Part shown: one piece after another, positions 28,036 to 29,962 of the stretch
Layout of the letters: each line of letters begins with the position of its first letter
How positions within the stretch are numbered: position 1 is the first letter of the stretch
Source of the DNA: Candolleomyces eurysporus
Lineage: Eukaryota > Basidiomycota > Agaricomycetes > Agaricales > Psathyrellaceae
Assembly: GCA_027579435.1 (NCBI GenBank)
Contig: JANBPK010000314.1
Span: 1-29,962 of the forward strand
Direction of reading: 5' to 3'
Length of the DNA: 29,962 nucleotides
Made by a program: the position numbers and the translations under genes
The notes under the pieces: generated by a model
Told to the model about the DNA's origin: nothing
Database searches by the model: none
What the model saw: the letters and a program-made list of their open reading frames with translations, nothing else

Positions 28036-28400
28036 CTTTTTTGGAGTTCGATCCACCAGCAGTCATGGAGGAAAGTAAAGGCAACGCTGGGTATTCCACG
28101 ACGGAATGAACCTGAGTCTCGAGTTATGATTCCTTATATCCGTCGGATGCCGACCTTCGGATTCTGCGAGGCCGATCATGTCTTTGGGATGAATTACTTA
28201 GCTGCAGGGAGTGGTGATATAGCATGTATTGATTCCCTTCTCTACAAGTAGAGCTTGAAGACTAACTTGCACGCATTTTTTTTGCCATCATTCACCTTAT
28301 CTCGAATACCGAACTACTCCAGCTGTTATCGAACAAGTCTGCAGCATGGACTCTCGAATTCGTAGCCTAATATGAATGAAAACAGATAAAGGCGCTCCAC

Positions 28401-29471
28401 CTACAAGTGGAGAGCTTGCTTGGGACAAGAATCCAACTCAACGATCTGGTCAGCACCGGGATACGGAGGCAGGTTTAACTCAAACTTCTTCTCTAGACTC
28501 CTACACCGCATTCATGCCATCAGTTCAGCCATCGGCATCGCTGCAGGAAAAGACAGGTACTCACTTAGGGACAAATCTTCCACCCAGGAAATGCCTCCCG
28601 GTGAAATCCTTCACCCCCTCCTTTGGTGCTGTCAGACTAACCAAGACGTCAGGCTTCAATCCCACCCCAAGATCGTTCCCTTTCTCCACATCCCATCCGG
28701 AAGGAATGTCAACAGAGACAATAGGCAGTCTCGACTCCGTAAGCAATGGGAGGACTTTGTCGAATGGAGTCCTGATGGGAGGTTTGAATGAGAAACCAAA
28801 GATGGCGTCCAGAATGACGTCAGAGGACTGCAAGGCGTTTTGGAGATCCTCGACACCGTTGGAAGGAGGGAGGATCGGAATTTCCATGTTTTCGCATTGT
28901 TTTTCTAGTCGCTGTCATACAAAGGAATATCAGGATGAAGAAGTAAGGAGGTAAGAGCCAAAGGAACCTTGTAGATGTCTTTGGAGCCCGGCTGAAGTGC
29001 GACTCAGAAAATACCAGTCTAAACCCCTGGCGTGATACGCACCTTGGGCATGTATACGGTAGGCTCGTACCCGAACATGCCTTAGAAGATTGTCATCAAC
29101 AATGTGAGAGTACAGTCGTGAGGCACCGAACCTAGGTGTCGAGCTGCAACCAGCCCATCGCCGCCTTGATTCCCCGGCCCACAACAGACGAGCACCCGGG
29201 GGTACCTATCTTTCGCATAGACAGTCGCTAAAACCTTTGCACAAGCCAGGCCAGCCAGCTCCATCAGCTAAGTACATGCCGATCGAATGAGAATCAGGTG
29301 CCATTCCCGTCTAAACCCAGGTCGAATCAGTACCTGGTCGATACTGAAGGCTCCGACGGAGCTCATCAGCTCTTCATCAATCTATGGAGGCGTCAGTAGG
29401 TGGCATTAAGCCCATTGGCATGGGAAGCTCACTTGCTGAGCAACTCTGGCTGAAATGTAACGCAAAGACAT
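28401..29471 (-). CDS. NNR1: NAD(P)HX epimerase, intact copy
   Basis: The spliced product is about 243 residues, the normal length for the fungal enzyme. It starts [13 protein letters not shown] at 29471 and continues [16 protein letters not shown] and [11 protein letters not shown]. The YjeF-N domain has the nucleotide-binding loop [18 protein letters not shown] at about residues 58-75, [10 protein letters not shown], then [16 protein letters not shown] with the conserved aspartate, and ends [10 protein letters not shown]. The enzyme interconverts the R and S forms of hydrated NAD(P)H so that the dehydratase can repair them; fungal enzymes are mitochondrial and/or cytosolic. Intron borders are ordinary GT-AG. 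This is the duplicated copy but appears to be the only working one in the window. No long targeting peptide is seen with this start. Confidence 0.9.
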
Positions 29472-29590
29472 GTTCAACGTTGAGGACAAAGAAACTCCGA
29501 ATGCATCGAACCACAGCGTCCCGGTGCGGCTGACCGGCGTTGAACCGAAAGTGATTGTATAACCTCCGCGACGTCCGCCTCCCGCTGCAC

Positions 29591-29620
29591 GTTACGAGTC
29601 TTTACGTTACGAGTCTTTAC
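29591..29620. repeat. 15-bp tandem duplication upstream of NNR1
   Basis: GTTACGAGTCTTTAC occurs twice without a gap, about 120-150 bp upstream of the NNR1 start codon, in the probable promoter. Confidence 0.7.
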
Positions 29621-29962
29621 GTAAGGAAAGCTCGTTCTTGTCACCGACACGAACCCTGAACGCCAAGAATGCCAAGTGTCTACCCCGCCCCATTCAGCTC
29701 TTGTTCCGGGTCTCTTTCCCAATCGGTAACAGTTGTTATCTTAATAGGTCAATTGTCCGCTCTTGGCTGTGCCGTGCCGGCTTTGCTCCGAGAATCGCCA
29801 GTGCACCGCCTTTCTCTTTGCCTTTACCGCTTGCAACCAAACAAATCAATACTTTCATCCCGCTGACGGCGCCATATATGCAACACAAGTTACCCAACTC
29901 GTAACTTTCATTCCGCTACCCGGCAATCCATCCAACGGCGGTCCGCCTTCTTTCCATTTATC
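29621..29962. other. Intergenic to window end, nothing recognised
   Basis: No coding, RNA or repeat feature is supported. It is probably the 5' flank of NNR1 and possibly of a neighbouring gene beyond the window. Confidence 0.35.

Larger units (their letters stand above)
27935..29575. repeat. Segmental duplication, copy 2
   Basis: Direct homolog of 23309-24890. It carries the first exon of the SAM carrier in ruined form, the intergenic sequence (28036-28400) and an intact NNR1. The homology ends in the NNR1 5' flank near AACCTCCG. Confidence 0.85.

Overview
The window is nuclear DNA from a filamentous basidiomycete, most likely an Agaricomycete. The evidence is many short (about 50-75 nt) GT-AG introns, three genes of the fungus-specific FunK1 kinase family, a basidiomycete-type DDE transposon, and complete genes for a HOS3-type histone deacetylase, the mitochondrial S-adenosylmethionine carrier and NAD(P)HX epimerase. 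I cannot name the species. Isolated N bases at about 6609 and 13829 point to a draft assembly.

Positions 1-11.1 kb hold a tandem family on the minus strand. Each full member joins an AIG1/GIMAP-like P-loop GTPase domain, a long charged coiled coil and a C-terminal ricin-B-type beta-trefoil. Copy A (1-1494) runs off the window. Copy B (3269-5294) splices cleanly through eight exons to 522 residues. Copy C (8276-10541) has the same exons but one extra base breaks its frame. Two more 5' modules (near 2.0 and 5.8 kb) have lost everything from the P-loop on. The coiled coil differs in length between copies through internal repeats.

Positions 11.2-14.4 kb form a DNA transposon with long terminal inverted repeats and a multi-exon integrase-like DDE transposase. 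Its flanks match a dispersed repeat that is nearly uninterrupted at 19.56-19.74 kb.

Positions 15.2-19.4 kb carry two FunK1 genes on the minus strand, one with the whole kinase core and one reduced to the C-lobe end. A third lies at 25.0-27.4 kb on the plus strand and lacks the N-lobe, the HRD loop and the DFD aspartate.

Positions 19.96-24.9 kb hold housekeeping genes: HOS3 (plus), tail to tail with the SAM carrier (minus), then a decayed NNR1 (minus). About 1.6 kb of this, from SAM-carrier exon 1 through NNR1, is duplicated in direct orientation at 27.94-29.57 kb. The first copy keeps the working SAM carrier and has lost NNR1. The second keeps NNR1 and has lost the SAM carrier, so the duplication has resolved by reciprocal loss.

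The most unusual system is the GTPase / coiled-coil / lectin-like tandem family. Its architecture and birth-and-death pattern resemble a rapidly diversifying recognition or self-defence family, but that role is inference.
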